The notes under the pieces are model-generated. The model saw nothing but the letters and a program-made list of their open reading frames with translations. It ran no database searches and had not been told where the DNA came from. 33,179 nt of DNA from an uncultured Pseudomonadota bacterium (GTDB lineage: Bacteria; Pseudomonadota; Gammaproteobacteria; Ga0077536), in NCBI GenBank assembly GCA_913047675.1, contig CAJWTO010000011.1, forward strand, positions 1 to 33,179. The letters are read 5' to 3'. The translations under genes were made by a program, and so were the position numbers. Below, piece by piece: positions 16,723 through 26,732 of this stretch (its first letter is position 1; each line of letters begins with the position of its first letter).

Positions 16723-17961
16723 TTAAGCGATCGTTTCAGAACGAAAGTTTTTTTTAATATATTCTTCAAGGAGCTGCTTGAATTCGCCAGCTATATTGTC
16801 TCCTCTAAGCGTCACATGTTTTTCGCCATCCACGAAAACTGGTGCAGATAAACCTTCTCCAGTGCCAGGCAGACTTATCCCAATATTCGCGTGTTTACTC
16901 TCTCCGGGACCATTGACCACGCATCCCATTACGGCGAGACTTAAGTCTTCAACACCTGGGAATTTATTTTTCCAAATTGGCATTTGTGTTCTGATATAGG
17001 CTTGGATATCTTGGGCTAATTCTTGGAAAACAGTACTGGTGGTTCGTCCGCAACCTGGACACGCTGTGACAAGTGGACTAAATGACCGAAGGCCCATAGT
17101 TTGCAGCAATTCCTGGGCTACGATTACTTCTTGGGTTCGATCGCCGCCTGGCTCCGGTGTGAGAGAAATCCTAATTGTGTCGCCAATTCCTTGCTGCATC
17201 AGAATAGCCATAGCAGCTGATGACGCAACTATGCCTTTTGAACCCATGCCGGCCTCCGTTAACCCAAGGTGCAATGGGTATTCGCATTCGTCCGCTAGAC
17301 GTTGGTAAACTACGACTAAATCCTGAACATCACTGCATTTGCAAGAGAGGATAATTTTTTCCCTCGCTAGTCCAATTTTTTCGGCCTGTCGAGCGCTATC
17401 AATTGCCGAAAAAATTAGGGCGTCATAAGCTACTTCTTTGGCAGTTTTTGGTTGGGGAAGCAGGTTATTATCATCCATCATTTTAGCTACTAAAGCAGGA
17501 TCCAAACTGCCATAATTGACTCCGATCCGCACGGGCTTATTATTTTCTATAGCAGCCTCTATTATCGTAGAAAATTGAATGTCTTTCTTTCGACCACGAC
17601 CTACGTTCCCTGGATTTATTCGATACTTAGAAAGGGCTTGAGCACACTCGGGATACTTTGTAAGTAATGTATGACCGTTATAATGGAAGTCGCCGACAAG
17701 TGGGACATAACAACCTGTTGCGTCGAGGAGCTCTCGTATTTTTGAAACTTTGCTAGCCGCTTTTTCAGTATCCACGGTGATACGAACTAATTCCGATCCA
17801 GCCGCAGCCAGAGCTTGAATTTGCTTGGCCGTGCCAATGGCATCAGCTGTGTCGGTATTAGTCATGGACTGCACTACAATTGGCGCACCGCCGCCCACAG
17901 CTATTTCCCCCACTTTTGTTTGGGATGACAATCTTCGGTTATTAGAGCCTACAACAGCCAC
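16723..17961 (-). CDS. ispG: 4-hydroxy-3-methylbut-2-en-1-yl diphosphate synthase (IspG/GcpE)
   Basis: IspG converts MEcPP to HMBPP in the MEP isoprenoid pathway using a [4Fe-4S] cluster. Motifs are [47 protein letters not shown], and cluster ligands CPGC and GCVVNGPGE. The listed ORF begins at a GTG at 18042 without a ribosome-binding site. GTG at 17961, preceded by AAGAGA, puts 29 residues before VQSMTNT exactly as in E. coli and gives 412 aa. The segment between CPGC and the third cysteine is about 11 residues longer than in E. coli, resembling the long form common in alphaproteobacteria. Confidence 0.94.
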   Translation of the reverse strand: MAVVGSNNRRLSSQTKVGEIAVGGGAPIVVQSMTNTDTADAIGTAKQIQALAAAGSELVRITVDTEKAASKVSKIRELLDATGCYVPLVGDFHYNGHTLLTKYPECAQALSKYRINPGNVGRGRKKDIQFSTIIEAAIENNKPVRIGVNYGSLDPALVAKMMDDNNLLPQPKTAKEVAYDALIFSAIDSARQAEKIGLAREKIILSCKCSDVQDLVVVYQRLADECEYPLHLGLTEAGMGSKGIVASSAAMAILMQQGIGDTIRISLTPEPGGDRTQEVIVAQELLQTMGLRSFSPLVTACPGCGRTTSTVFQELAQDIQAYIRTQMPIWKNKFPGVEDLSLAVMGCVVNGPGESKHANIGISLPGTGEGLSAPVFVDGEKHVTLRGDNIAGEFKQLLEEYIKKNFRSETIA

Positions 17962-18004
17962 ATTAATTCTCTTTGTATCACCAGCAAAAAATGATGTTTC
18001 TCCT

Positions 18005-18010
18005 ATTATA
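18005..18010 (-). promoter_or_regulatory. Possible -10 element for ispG
   Basis: On the minus strand a perfect TATAAT lies 44 bp upstream of the GTG at 17961 and inside the extended ORF. It would start transcription downstream of the alternative GTG at 18042, which favours the shorter ispG start. No good -35 box is seen at 16-18 bp spacing. Confidence 0.35.
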
Positions 18011-18158
18011 CACCTTGGTCGAACTGAATTACTAAAATACACTGCGGATTTTGGTTAAACGACGTAATATTTGCTCACAATTGTAGTTTTAAGTAAAAAA
18101 TTTTCGTATCCTTAGTCCGTGAAGTTCTTGTGCTTTTAACTATTTTTGGAACGTGTGT

Positions 18159-18554
18159 ATGAAGAAGAGACTCAGGACAGAAGAAGAGTGGAGAGAAATC
18201 CTATCTCCCGAGGCTTACCAAGTATGTAGGCTACAGGGGACAGAACCTCCATTTTCTGGGGAATATGACGGGTGCAAGAGTGCGGGGGTATACCGGTGTA
18301 TATGCTGCGATGCAGTGCTATTTGATTCAGAGCATAAGTTTGATTCGGGTTCAGGATGGCCTAGTTTTTTTCGCGCCCTTAATAGCGATACAGTTGAGTT
18401 GAGAAAAGATGAAAGTCACGGGATGATTCGAGTAGAAGTGGTGTGCGCTAATTGTGAAGCCCATCTCGGACATGTGTTTAATGATGGCCCGCGACCGACC
18501 GGCCAGCGTTACTGCATCAATTCGGTTGCATTGAGCCTTGACTTGGAAGCTTAA
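18159..18554 (+). CDS. msrB: Peptide-methionine (R)-S-oxide reductase MsrB
   Basis: About 131 aa. MsrB reduces methionine-R-sulfoxide in oxidised proteins. Features are the opening [17 protein letters not shown], two zinc CxxC pairs (CICC and CANC), [27 protein letters not shown] with the catalytic cysteine, and INSVAL. The track starts at a GTG at 18153 (MCMKKR...); the ATG at 18159 is preferred, with GGA about 9 nt upstream. It has no signal peptide and is cytoplasmic. It is divergent from ispG and converges on dcd with 23 bp between. Confidence 0.95.
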   Translation: MKKRLRTEEEWREILSPEAYQVCRLQGTEPPFSGEYDGCKSAGVYRCICCDAVLFDSEHKFDSGSGWPSFFRALNSDTVELRKDESHGMIRVEVVCANCEAHLGHVFNDGPRPTGQRYCINSVALSLDLEA

Positions 18555-18577
18555 TTTTTTACATAAGCTTTTAAATG

Positions 18578-19144
18578 CTAAGCCTTCGGCAGAGTTACCC
18601 CTGTTTGGCCTTGATATTTACCGCTTCTGTCGGCATACGAAGTCTCGCACTCATCATCCGATTGTAAAAATATTAATTGGGCAACACCTTCATTCGCATA
18701 AATTTTAGCTGGTAGGGAAGTCGTGTTGGAGAATTCTAATGTGATGTGGCCTTCCCACTCTGGTTCTAACGGAGTTACGTTCACAATTATTCCGCATCGT
18801 GCATAAGTCGACTTACCGAGACAGATTGTCAGTATATCCCTAGGTATTCGAAAGTATTCTACAGTTCTGGCTAGTGCAAATGAGTTTGGAGGAACAACGC
18901 ATATGTCTCTGCTAACATCAATGAAATTTCCAGAGTCGAAATTTTTGGGATCTACCGTAGTTGAGTTTATGTTCGTAAAAACTTTGAATTCTGGAGCGCA
19001 TCGAACATCGTACCCATAGCTAGACGTACCGAAAGAGATGATCTTCTCGTTGTTAGCACTTCGCACTTGGTTTGGTTCAAAAGGCTCTATCAGTTGTGCT
19101 GTTTGCGCCATTTTTCTTATCCACTTGTCCGACTTTATGGGCAA
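18578..19144 (-). CDS. dcd: dCTP deaminase
   Basis: 188 aa, the shorter common form. Dcd deaminates dCTP to dUTP as a homotrimer, feeding dTMP synthesis. Motifs are [48 protein letters not shown] with the catalytic glutamate, the strand [10 protein letters not shown] and the C-terminal [14 protein letters not shown]. The start is a TTG at 19142-19144, fixed by AGGAG 6 nt upstream. It follows mrp by 21 bp on the same strand, an mrp-dcd arrangement known in pseudomonads. Confidence 0.95.
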   Translation of the reverse strand: MPIKSDKWIRKMAQTAQLIEPFEPNQVRSANNEKIISFGTSSYGYDVRCAPEFKVFTNINSTTVDPKNFDSGNFIDVSRDICVVPPNSFALARTVEYFRIPRDILTICLGKSTYARCGIIVNVTPLEPEWEGHITLEFSNTTSLPAKIYANEGVAQLIFLQSDDECETSYADRSGKYQGQTGVTLPKA

Positions 19145-19165
19145 CTTTTTCTCCTGATAACTAGC

Positions 19166-20251
19166 TTAAGAATTTTCAATTACAATTTTAGGAAATTTTG
19201 CTGAAAAATCGCGAGCTCGTAGCGATAGTCGTGCGCTAACTTTCCTTGCAATCTCTCTATAACTATCGGCAATTTTTGAATCTGGATCTATTGCTACTGT
19301 CGGTCGACCGTTGTCTGCCCCTTCGCGGATTGACATATCTAATGGCAAGGAGCCTAGCATGTCTACTTCGTATTGCTTCGCCATAGAATCTCCCCCACCT
19401 TCACCGAAGATATGCTCTACATGGCCACAGGCACTACAAATATGAACACTCATATTTTCTACTATCCCGAGGACAGGAACATTGACTTTTTCAAACATCT
19501 TGAGCCCCTTTCGCGCGTCTAGTAAAGCTATATCCTGAGGAGTGGTTACTATGACAGCGCCGCTAACAGGGATTTTTTGACATAGAGTAAGTTGTATGTC
19601 GCCGGTACCTGGTGGAAGATCAACTATCAGGTAGTCAAGGTTAGACCAGTTAGTATCATTTATGAGTTGCTCAAGTGCGCCTGTTGCCATGGGGCCACGC
19701 CATATCATTGGGGTATCTTCCTCTACTAGGTTGCCGATTGACATAGTTTGCAATTGATAACTTAATTTGGGTTCCATGGATTTCCCATCTTTGCTTTCGG
19801 GACGCCCTTGAGTAGCAAGCATTCGTGTTTGGCTCGGCCCGTAAATATCAGCATCAAGCACACCGACGTTGCATCCCTCTTGCTGTAAAGCGAGCGCTAA
19901 GTTTGCAGTCGTAGTGGACTTTCCAACGCCACCTTTGCCCGATGCTACGGCAATGATATTTTTAACTTCCTTCAACGGCTTAGTACCCTTCTGAACTTCC
20001 CTAGAGAGAATTTTAGACGATACTTCTATAGTGATTGAACCAATACTTAATTCTTTTAGTAGCCGCTCTATGCGACTTTTTAGGCTGTTCGCGTATTTTT
20101 TGATAGGGAATCCGACCTCGATTATTACGGTTACACTATCATTATCTATATCTATTGCTGAAAGCGCTCCCGCACTAATCAGATCAGTTCCGAGGTATGG
20201 GTCGATGTCTTGTCTTAATTTTTCTTCTATTTTTGTTTTGAGATTTTCCAT
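19166..20251 (-). CDS. apbC: Iron-sulfur cluster carrier ATPase Mrp/ApbC
   Basis: 361 aa. The N-terminal MIP18/DUF59 domain (about 1-85) is followed by a ParA/MinD-like ATPase with the deviant Walker A VASGKGGVGKSTTTANLALAL (about residue 102), GVLDADIYGPSQTRML and IVDLPPGTGDIQLTLCQ. CSACGH near residue 272 is the CxxC that binds the bridging Fe-S cluster. The protein delivers [4Fe-4S] clusters to client enzymes; IspG and the ferredoxins in this window are possible clients (inference). It is divergent from metG with 118 bp between, the common gammaproteobacterial pairing. Confidence 0.94.
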   Translation of the reverse strand: MENLKTKIEEKLRQDIDPYLGTDLISAGALSAIDIDNDSVTVIIEVGFPIKKYANSLKSRIERLLKELSIGSITIEVSSKILSREVQKGTKPLKEVKNIIAVASGKGGVGKSTTTANLALALQQEGCNVGVLDADIYGPSQTRMLATQGRPESKDGKSMEPKLSYQLQTMSIGNLVEEDTPMIWRGPMATGALEQLINDTNWSNLDYLIVDLPPGTGDIQLTLCQKIPVSGAVIVTTPQDIALLDARKGLKMFEKVNVPVLGIVENMSVHICSACGHVEHIFGEGGGDSMAKQYEVDMLGSLPLDMSIREGADNGRPTVAIDPDSKIADSYREIARKVSARLSLRARDFSAKFPKIVIENS

Positions 20252-20369
20252 GTGCCATATTCTATGGGAAAGAAGATATATTTTACACTAATAGCGGTAA
20301 TGGTTCGCGCCTACTATAATTGAGGTGTGACATAGTGATACACCAAGCTTTAAGGTACGATTTTTCATA

Positions 20370-22382
20370 ATGAACAGCGAGCAGAGAAAGATTTTAGTCA
20401 CGAGCGCGTTACCCTACGCTAATGGTCCTATTCATATAGGTCACTTAGTTGAATATATTCAATGCGATATTTGGGTTCGGTTTCAGAAAATGTGTGGCAA
20501 TCAGTGTATTTTTGTTTGTGCAGATGACGCGCATGGTACTCCGATCATGCTCAAGGCAGAGCAGGAAGGTATATCGCCAGAGGATCTTGTCAGCGTTGTG
20601 AGTGAAGAACATCAGCGTGATTTTTTAAAATTCGGAGTTGGCTTCGATAACTACCATTCGACCCACTCGGAGGAAAATCGACAGATATCTTGCGAAATAT
20701 ACAACAAACTAGTCGTAGGGGGCTATGTGTCGCGCAGGACTATAGAACAGGCATATGATCCTAGTAAGAAGATGTTTTTGCCCGATCGGTTTATAAAAGG
20801 TTCCTGTCCTAAATGTGGGGAGCCAGACCAATATGGAGATAGCTGTGAGAATTGCGGTGCCACGTATTCTCCCACTGATTTAATTGATCCTATTTCGGCG
20901 CTGTCTGGCAAACCTCCCGAAGTTAGAACTTCAGAGCACATCTTTTTCGAACTAGGACAGTTTGAGAATGTTTTGAAAGACTGGCTAAAAAAAACTGATT
21001 TGCATCCGGGAGTTGTGAAAAAGCTGAATGATTGGTTTGAGAGTGGGCTACAGAATTGGGATATTTCGCGCGATGAGCCATACTTTGGATTCGAAATCCC
21101 TGGAGAAAAAGGTAAATATTTTTACGTGTGGCTTGATGCGCCAGTAGGGTATCTCGCGAGTTTTAAAAACTTCTGTGACCGCTCTGATGTAGATTTTGAT
21201 ACTTTCCTAAACAAAGAATCTGATGCGGAGCTTTATCATTTTATTGGTAAAGACATAATGTATTTTCACACTCTATTTTGGCCAGCGATGCTCGAAGGGG
21301 CGGGATATCGCTTGCCAACAAATGTTTTTGTCCATGGTTTTCTCACAGTCGATGGACAAAAAATGTCTAAGTCTAGAGGTAGTTTTGTAAAAGCAAGTAC
21401 TTACCTGTCACACTTAGACCCTGCATATTTACGCTATTATTTTGCGGCAAAATTAGGCCCAGCGATTGAAGATATTGATCTAAATTGGGAGGATTTTGAA
21501 GCGCGAGTCAATAGCGATTTAGTTGGTAAATTTGTTAACATTGGTAGCCGCTGTTCTAGTTTTGTAGAGAAACGTTTCGACGGCATTTTATCTAATAAAG
21601 TGGATAGCCCTGATTTGTTGGAGACATTTGAACTTGCTTCGGAAAATATAAGACATCTCTATGAGTCGCGTGAGTTTGCGAAAGCGATGCGAGAGATAAT
21701 GCTTTTGGCAGATTTAGCCAACCGTTATATTAATGATGAGAAACCATGGGTTATTGCAAAGTCTCCGAATGGAGACGAACGGTTGCATCAAGTGGCTACG
21801 ATGGGCCTTTTGCTTTTTCGTATTATCGCAATTTATTTGAAACCTGTTATACCTAGTATAGTGAATGAAATTGAGAAATTTTTTAACGAAGCTCCGTTTT
21901 GTTGGAATTCTATAACGCAGTCGCTCGCAAATCGACGGGTTAATCGATTTGTTCCTCTAATACGTAGAGTTGAATCTGGGAATATAAAAGCTATGGTAGA
22001 AGAAGTAAAAAAAGAAGACGACCAACCGATGATCAGTGGAAGTAATTCTACGGAAGGCGTTGTTTCTATTGGAGATTTCTCCAAGGTAGAACTCCGTGTT
22101 GGATTGATTGAAGAGGCCAGCCATGTGGATGGAGCGGATAAGCTGTTAAAACTTCATGTTGATCTGGGTGACGAAAAACGTCAAATTTTTGCCGGCATCA
22201 AACAAGCCTATTCTCCGGAGTCGCTAGTCGGTAAATTAGTTGTAGTCGTCGCGAACTTAGCACCGAGGAAAATGCGTTTTGGTGTTTCTGAAGGTATGGT
22301 GCTAGCGGCTGGAGCAGGTGGGAAAGACGTGTTTTTGATCGAGCCGAGTAAAGGTGCAGAACCTGGTATGTTGATTAAATAG
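20370..22382 (+). CDS. metG: Methionyl-tRNA synthetase
   Basis: 670 aa, class Ia synthetase in the long dimeric form. It carries PYANGPIHIGHLVEY with the HIGH signature (about residues 15-29), a zinc knuckle CPKCGEPDQYGDSCENCG near residue 146, GKDIMYFHTLFWPAML, and KMSKSRGSFV near residue 331. An anticodon-binding helical domain follows, then a C-terminal tRNA-binding EMAP-like domain (VSIGDFSKVELRVGLIEEA... to GMLIK, about 565-670). The ribosome-binding site at the ATG is weak. The next gene starts 19 bp after the stop. Confidence 0.97.
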   Translation: MNSEQRKILVTSALPYANGPIHIGHLVEYIQCDIWVRFQKMCGNQCIFVCADDAHGTPIMLKAEQEGISPEDLVSVVSEEHQRDFLKFGVGFDNYHSTHSEENRQISCEIYNKLVVGGYVSRRTIEQAYDPSKKMFLPDRFIKGSCPKCGEPDQYGDSCENCGATYSPTDLIDPISALSGKPPEVRTSEHIFFELGQFENVLKDWLKKTDLHPGVVKKLNDWFESGLQNWDISRDEPYFGFEIPGEKGKYFYVWLDAPVGYLASFKNFCDRSDVDFDTFLNKESDAELYHFIGKDIMYFHTLFWPAMLEGAGYRLPTNVFVHGFLTVDGQKMSKSRGSFVKASTYLSHLDPAYLRYYFAAKLGPAIEDIDLNWEDFEARVNSDLVGKFVNIGSRCSSFVEKRFDGILSNKVDSPDLLETFELASENIRHLYESREFAKAMREIMLLADLANRYINDEKPWVIAKSPNGDERLHQVATMGLLLFRIIAIYLKPVIPSIVNEIEKFFNEAPFCWNSITQSLANRRVNRFVPLIRRVESGNIKAMVEEVKKEDDQPMISGSNSTEGVVSIGDFSKVELRVGLIEEASHVDGADKLLKLHVDLGDEKRQIFAGIKQAYSPESLVGKLVVVVANLAPRKMRFGVSEGMVLAAGAGGKDVFLIEPSKGAEPGMLIK

Positions 22383-22400
22383 TTAAGAAAATTATGTTGG

Positions 22401-23015
22401 GTGAATAAATCAGTGGCAAGTACCGAGGAAATTAATGAGCTGCTCCCTCAGACTCAATGCAAAATGTGTGGTTATCCAAATTGTTTGGGCTACGCTCGAG
22501 GAATTATCGATGATAATGCTTCAATTGATCTTTGTCCGCCTGGAGGTGAGTCTACTCGAGTTAGGTTAGCCGCCATAATGGGCGTAGCTCTTTCCAGTGA
22601 ACGAGTTTTACTACCTGAGCCAAAAAAACTCTTTGCGTTGATTGATGAAGAAAGCTGTATAGGTTGTACTAAGTGCTTAGTAGAGTGTCCGACTGACGCA
22701 ATAATTGGTGCAAAGTCTAGAGTACATACAACAGTTGAAAAATGGTGCACCGGTTGTGGCCTGTGCGTTCCCGTTTGTCCGGTCGATTGTATAGAAATTA
22801 AAGATAAAAGTGATTCCGCCAGTAATTCTTTATCTTCGAGAACGGCTCGGCAACGTTACGAACTGCATCTTCAAAGATTAGAAAAAAAGCATGAGGATAC
22901 TTTCGAGCAAACTTACGTCACTTTTGATCAAGGTTCTAAGGAAGAAATGCGAACAATTATTGAGGCTGTTGTTGCTAGGAAAAATGGCAACGAAGATTCA
23001 GGATATAAGGGCTAG
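22401..23015 (+). CDS. Soluble RnfB/RsxB-like iron-sulfur protein
   Basis: 204 aa. It contains the RnfB Fe-S domain with LLPQTQCKMCGYPNCLGYA, LCPPGG further on, and two [4Fe-4S] ferredoxin motifs (CIGCTKCLVECP and CTGCGLCVPVCP). The N-terminal membrane helix of true RnfB is missing: the protein starts directly at the Fe-S domain. The C-terminal tail (about 140-204) is charged and helical. No rnfA, C, D, G or E lies nearby, although in some pseudomonads the rnf operon follows metG. It is probably a soluble electron carrier derived from RnfB. The start is GTG at 22401; no upstream ATG is in frame. Confidence 0.88.
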   Translation: MNKSVASTEEINELLPQTQCKMCGYPNCLGYARGIIDDNASIDLCPPGGESTRVRLAAIMGVALSSERVLLPEPKKLFALIDEESCIGCTKCLVECPTDAIIGAKSRVHTTVEKWCTGCGLCVPVCPVDCIEIKDKSDSASNSLSSRTARQRYELHLQRLEKKHEDTFEQTYVTFDQGSKEEMRTIIEAVVARKNGNEDSGYKG

Positions 23016-23105
23016 TGCGTGATTTCTAGCATTGGATTTCGTGGAATTCCTTATAGGCTAGTAGAAATAAAAAAGTCTCGAGAAATTTAGTCCTCAAGGG
23101 AGATA

Positions 23106-23567
23106 ATGACCATGTTTGCGGAGACTAGGGATGAAACGAGAAATTTTTTCCACGCTGTTTGGAGCAAAATGTCTGCGTCTGAAGCTCTCACTCCCTTGGA
23201 AACTATAGTTGCTGATGTCATCAAAAAGCACCCTGAGTATCATAAGACTTTAGATACCATTGTGAATGATCCATTAGATTCAAATCAGTCGAATGACTAC
23301 ATAAATAGAGATAATCCTTTTTTACACATGGGACTGCATATTGCACTCGTTGAGCAATTGCAGTCTGATAGGCCTAAGGGAGTTCGGAGGGTCTACTCGC
23401 AAATCATTGAGAAATTAGCAGCCGCGGATGCGAATGGTCTCCATGATGCTGAGCATAGAATAATGCAATGCCTGTCGGACACTCTTTGGTCGGCCGGTAG
23501 GAGCGGTCAGGCACCTGACGAAGATGTCTATTTAGAAAATTTACAAAAACTCATCCCGAAAAGATAA
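23106..23567 (+). CDS. DUF1841 family protein
   Basis: 153 aa, cytoplasmic, no membrane segment. The conserved core NPFLHMGLHIALVEQLQSDRP, the HDAEHRIMQCLSDTLW segment and the C-terminal PDEDVYLENLQKL match the DUF1841 family of gamma- and betaproteobacteria. Conserved histidines suggest possible metal binding, but no function is known. AAGGGAG directly upstream supports the start at 23106 or the ATG six bases later. It follows the RnfB-like gene by 90 bp and nearly touches fdxA (1 bp between stops). Confidence 0.85.
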   Translation: MTMFAETRDETRNFFHAVWSKMSASEALTPLETIVADVIKKHPEYHKTLDTIVNDPLDSNQSNDYINRDNPFLHMGLHIALVEQLQSDRPKGVRRVYSQIIEKLAAADANGLHDAEHRIMQCLSDTLWSAGRSGQAPDEDVYLENLQKLIPKR

Positions 23568-23568
23568 G

Positions 23569-23895
23569 TTAGCGCTCTAGCAAGTCTAATTTCCCTTCTT
23601 TACCAGCCCATTCTTCTGCATCAGGTAGAGGGTCATCCGCCATTTCAGTAATGACAGGCCATTCTTTGGAAAGTTCAGCATTTAGCTCTAGAAACACATT
23701 CTCGTCATCTGTCAGGTCATCTTCAGACTTAATCGCTTCCACAGGACATTCAGGTTCACACAAGGTACAGTCTATGCATTCGTCGGGATCAATGACCAAG
23801 AAGTTTGGCCCTTCATGGAAACAATCTACAGGACATACTTCTACACAGTCGGTGTGCTTGCATTTTATACAGTCTTCTACAACTACGAAAGTCAT
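23569..23895 (-). CDS. fdxA: Seven-iron ferredoxin FdxA ([3Fe-4S][4Fe-4S])
   Basis: 108 aa from the ATG at 23893-23895 ([17 protein letters not shown]). The listed ORF extends 41 residues upstream without homology, running into the end of mutS. It closely resembles Azotobacter vinelandii ferredoxin [18 protein letters not shown] for the [3Fe-4S] cluster and [12 protein letters not shown] for the [4Fe-4S] cluster, followed by [14 protein letters not shown] and [20 protein letters not shown]. It is an electron carrier, with a proposed role in redox regulation in Azotobacter. It lies 70 bp downstream of mutS, as in pseudomonads, where rpoS follows; rpoS does not follow here. Confidence 0.95.
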   Translation of the reverse strand: MTFVVVEDCIKCKHTDCVEVCPVDCFHEGPNFLVIDPDECIDCTLCEPECPVEAIKSEDDLTDDENVFLELNAELSKEWPVITEMADDPLPDAEEWAGKEGKLDLLER

Positions 23896-23965
23896 ACGCA
23901 ATAGCCTATCTTGATAACATTTATCCTGTGTATTATACATTTGAAAAAGCGTGTTTCCCAATATT

Positions 23966-26506
23966 TTATTTCCTTTCAGCGCTCTTTTTAAGAAAGTACA
24001 GCTTTTCAAGAGCTTCACGGGGGGTCAAAGAATCAGGATCGATCTCAGAAATTAGTTCAACGAAATTATTTTCACATTCTTGACGGGATATATTATTTGA
24101 CTGAGGGGCGTTTTCTAAAGAGTTGAGTATAGCTGCGGCTTTGTCTAACGACTGATAAGGAATTCCTGCTTGCCTGGCTACTGACAGGCCATAACTTTTA
24201 TTTGCTGATCCATCGGTTACCTGATGCAAGAATACAATTTCTTCATCTTGCACGATTGCTTCCAGCTTGACGTTAGATATTTTAGGTACAGATTTCGCAA
24301 GTGAAGTTAGCTCGAAAAAGTGGGTAGAAAACAAGGTATAGGCCTTGGTTTGGGATGCTAAATATTCTGCGGAAGCACTTGCGATCGCTAATCCATCATA
24401 TGTGCTAGTTCCTCGTCCAATTTCATCAATTAGCACTAGACTATTTTTGGTCGCGTTATTCATGATGTAGGCCAATTCTTTCATTTCCACCATAAACGTA
24501 CTTTGCCCTGCAGCAAGATTATCGGTTGCGCCGATCCGAGTATAAATTGCGTCGATTTCGCCTATGAGCGCAGTTTTAGCGGGAACAAAAGAACCAATGT
24601 GGGCGAGCAATACTATCACGGCGTTTTGTCGCATGTAGGTTGATTTTCCACCCATATTAGGACCAGTTATGATCAGTAGTTTTCTATCCTCTCGAAGGTA
24701 TAAATCATTCTTCACAAATTGCCGCTTTTGGTGCATCTCAACAGTGGGATGCCTTCCTTGCGTAATAGAAATTTTCTCCTGCGAAGAAAGTTCGGGTTTA
24801 CACCAGTGAAGGGTTCCTGCGCGTTCTGCGAAGGTACTCAATACATCTAGAGTAGAAATAGAATTTGCTGTAATAACCATTTTTTCGGTTTCGGAGGCTA
24901 ACGATGTCACTAATTCATTAAAAACTTGTTTCTCTCTTAATAGCGCCTGTTCTTTAGCATTTAGTATCTCTGTTTCAAACGCCTGCAGTTCCTCGGTGAT
25001 ATAACGTTCCGTCGCTTTTAAAGTTTGCCGTCGCTGAAAAGAGCTAGGCACCAAATCACTGTGTGATCGACTTGTTTCGATGTAATATCCGTGTACTCTA
25101 TTAAATCCTACTTTTAGGCTAGAGATCCCTGTTGCCTTCTTTTCGCGGGTTTCGATCGAGACAAGTCTCTCATTAGCGTCTGAGAGGATTGATCGCAGTT
25201 TGTCTAGTTCCTCGTCAAAGCCGGTTGCTATAACGGGCTGTTCTTTAATAGTTAAAGGTGGGTTTTCCACCAGCGCGTCAGACAATAATTTGATTACATG
25301 AGGGAACTCAGACGTGTGAAAAATAATTTCGTCTAATAATTTCGCGCATCCAATTTTAAGATGTTCTTTGACTAATGGTAATTTAGTGAGTGTTTTTCGA
25401 AGCGAGTTTAGTTCAGCTGGTTTGATAATTTTTATAGTGATTCTAGCAGCGGCGCGCTCTAAGTCTTTGATGTCTTTTAAGTCACTTCTGAGTCTGCCAA
25501 TATTTATTTCACCTATGAGGGCGCTGACGGCATTGTGTCTTTCGATTAATTGTCGGCCCTGTTTTAATGGCTTGGTGAGCCATCTTTTTAGAAGTCGGCC
25601 ACCCATAGGAGTTTTTGTGGTGTTGATTAGTGAAAAAATTGATGTTGAATCTTTCTTCAAATATGGGCTTGAAATTTCGAGATTCTCTCGACTTTTTTGA
25701 TCGATTCGAATCGAGCTCTCCACGTTGTCGATTTTTATTGTTGTTATATGAGCAGGTCGAGCGCCTTGCATTTTGGTGCAATAACTTAGAAGTAAGCTAG
25801 CGGCCATATTGATGGCATGTGCATCTACCATGCCAAGGTTTTGAAACGTATTGTGGTCTAGACTAAATTGATCGCATAAAATCTTTTTATGGATCTCTGG
25901 TTCTATTGCATAATCTCTCACAATTGTAATTAGATTAGACCATTTTTCAGGTAGTGTTATAGCTACACCGGCAGGTATTAAGATTTCTGCTGGGGAAAGG
26001 CGCTCGATTTCGTCGATCACTAAGTTTATAGAAGAAAGGAATATAGCCTCGAGTTGATTCCCACAGGCATCTAAAAACGCGATTCCATAGGTTTTTGAAC
26101 TATGACCAATGGCTAGAATAAGAGTCTCGCTACTTTCGTCCATTAGCGCCGCATCCAGAACAGTTCCAGGGGTTATGATGCGAGTCACTTTTCTTTCTAA
26201 AGGTTCTTTGGTTTTTCCAGGCAGGCTTATTTGCTCGCATATGGCGACACTCTCTCCCATAGCGATGAGCCTAGCAAGGTAACTATCTGCGGCATGTGCC
26301 GGCACTCCAGCCATTGGGATAGCGGTCCCATCAGCTTTACCCCTTGCGGTTAGGGTGATATTTAGAAGCTCGGCCGCCCGCTTTGCATCTTCGAAAAATA
26401 ACTCGTAAAAATCTCCCATTCTATAGAATAAGAGCATATCCAAGTGCTCTTGCTTGATTTTTAGGTACTGCCTGATCATGGGCGTATGCTGGTTTGAGTC
26501 ATTCAT
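23966..26506 (-). CDS. mutS: DNA mismatch repair protein MutS
   Basis: 846 aa, full length. MutS recognises mismatches and small loops and recruits MutL. The mismatch-binding domain has [19 protein letters not shown] with the Phe-x-Glu motif. The connector, lever and clamp regions follow (for example [12 protein letters not shown]-type sequence near residue 300). The ATPase domain carries [13 protein letters not shown] (about 612), [28 protein letters not shown] and STHFFEL. The C-terminus includes [13 protein letters not shown]. The ATG at 26506 lies in ATGAATG without a good ribosome-binding site. It is divergent from htpG. Confidence 0.97.
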   Translation of the reverse strand: MNDSNQHTPMIRQYLKIKQEHLDMLLFYRMGDFYELFFEDAKRAAELLNITLTARGKADGTAIPMAGVPAHAADSYLARLIAMGESVAICEQISLPGKTKEPLERKVTRIITPGTVLDAALMDESSETLILAIGHSSKTYGIAFLDACGNQLEAIFLSSINLVIDEIERLSPAEILIPAGVAITLPEKWSNLITIVRDYAIEPEIHKKILCDQFSLDHNTFQNLGMVDAHAINMAASLLLSYCTKMQGARPAHITTIKIDNVESSIRIDQKSRENLEISSPYLKKDSTSIFSLINTTKTPMGGRLLKRWLTKPLKQGRQLIERHNAVSALIGEINIGRLRSDLKDIKDLERAAARITIKIIKPAELNSLRKTLTKLPLVKEHLKIGCAKLLDEIIFHTSEFPHVIKLLSDALVENPPLTIKEQPVIATGFDEELDKLRSILSDANERLVSIETREKKATGISSLKVGFNRVHGYYIETSRSHSDLVPSSFQRRQTLKATERYITEELQAFETEILNAKEQALLREKQVFNELVTSLASETEKMVITANSISTLDVLSTFAERAGTLHWCKPELSSQEKISITQGRHPTVEMHQKRQFVKNDLYLREDRKLLIITGPNMGGKSTYMRQNAVIVLLAHIGSFVPAKTALIGEIDAIYTRIGATDNLAAGQSTFMVEMKELAYIMNNATKNSLVLIDEIGRGTSTYDGLAIASASAEYLASQTKAYTLFSTHFFELTSLAKSVPKISNVKLEAIVQDEEIVFLHQVTDGSANKSYGLSVARQAGIPYQSLDKAAAILNSLENAPQSNNISRQECENNFVELISEIDPDSLTPREALEKLYFLKKSAERK

Positions 26507-26732
26507 TCTAATGGGAATTGTGACATCTTATGGGGCAATACTCCACGGCTTGGTAGGTCGTATTTCGCCCTAGTGTGCCCGAAGACCGCTCTAGAAATAA
26601 ATCGTAAATTAGCTCGGAGGTTTTTTCCCAAACCTTAAAATTGTACAATAACTAGGGAATTATAAAATTTGACGAAAAAAGTACGCTCGTCAGAATGATG
26701 TGGTACGAAATGAAGCAATTAAAGGGACGATT
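26507..26732. other. Divergent mutS/htpG intergenic region
   Basis: 226 bp serving both genes. A small dyad AGGTTT-TTTCCC-AAACCT sits at about 26621-26638, and a TACAAT hexamer follows about 15 bp later as a possible -10 for htpG without a good -35. No convincing sigma-32 heat-shock promoter (CTTGAA plus CCCCAT at proper spacing) was found for htpG, although htpG is commonly heat-induced. Confidence 0.3.

Noticed and set aside
23896-24018. N-terminal extension of fdxA in the ORF track
   Set aside because: The extra 41 residues run through the mutS-fdxA spacer into the mutS 3' end and have no ferredoxin homology; the protein begins at MTFVVVEDC.
25509-25781. 90-aa ORF on the minus strand inside mutS
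   Set aside because: It is an alternative frame within mutS on the same strand with no independent start signal or homology.
26528-26535. CCCCATAA on the minus strand near the mutS start, resembling a sigma-32 -10
   Set aside because: There is no CTTGAA-like -35 at the right distance, and it points toward mutS rather than htpG.
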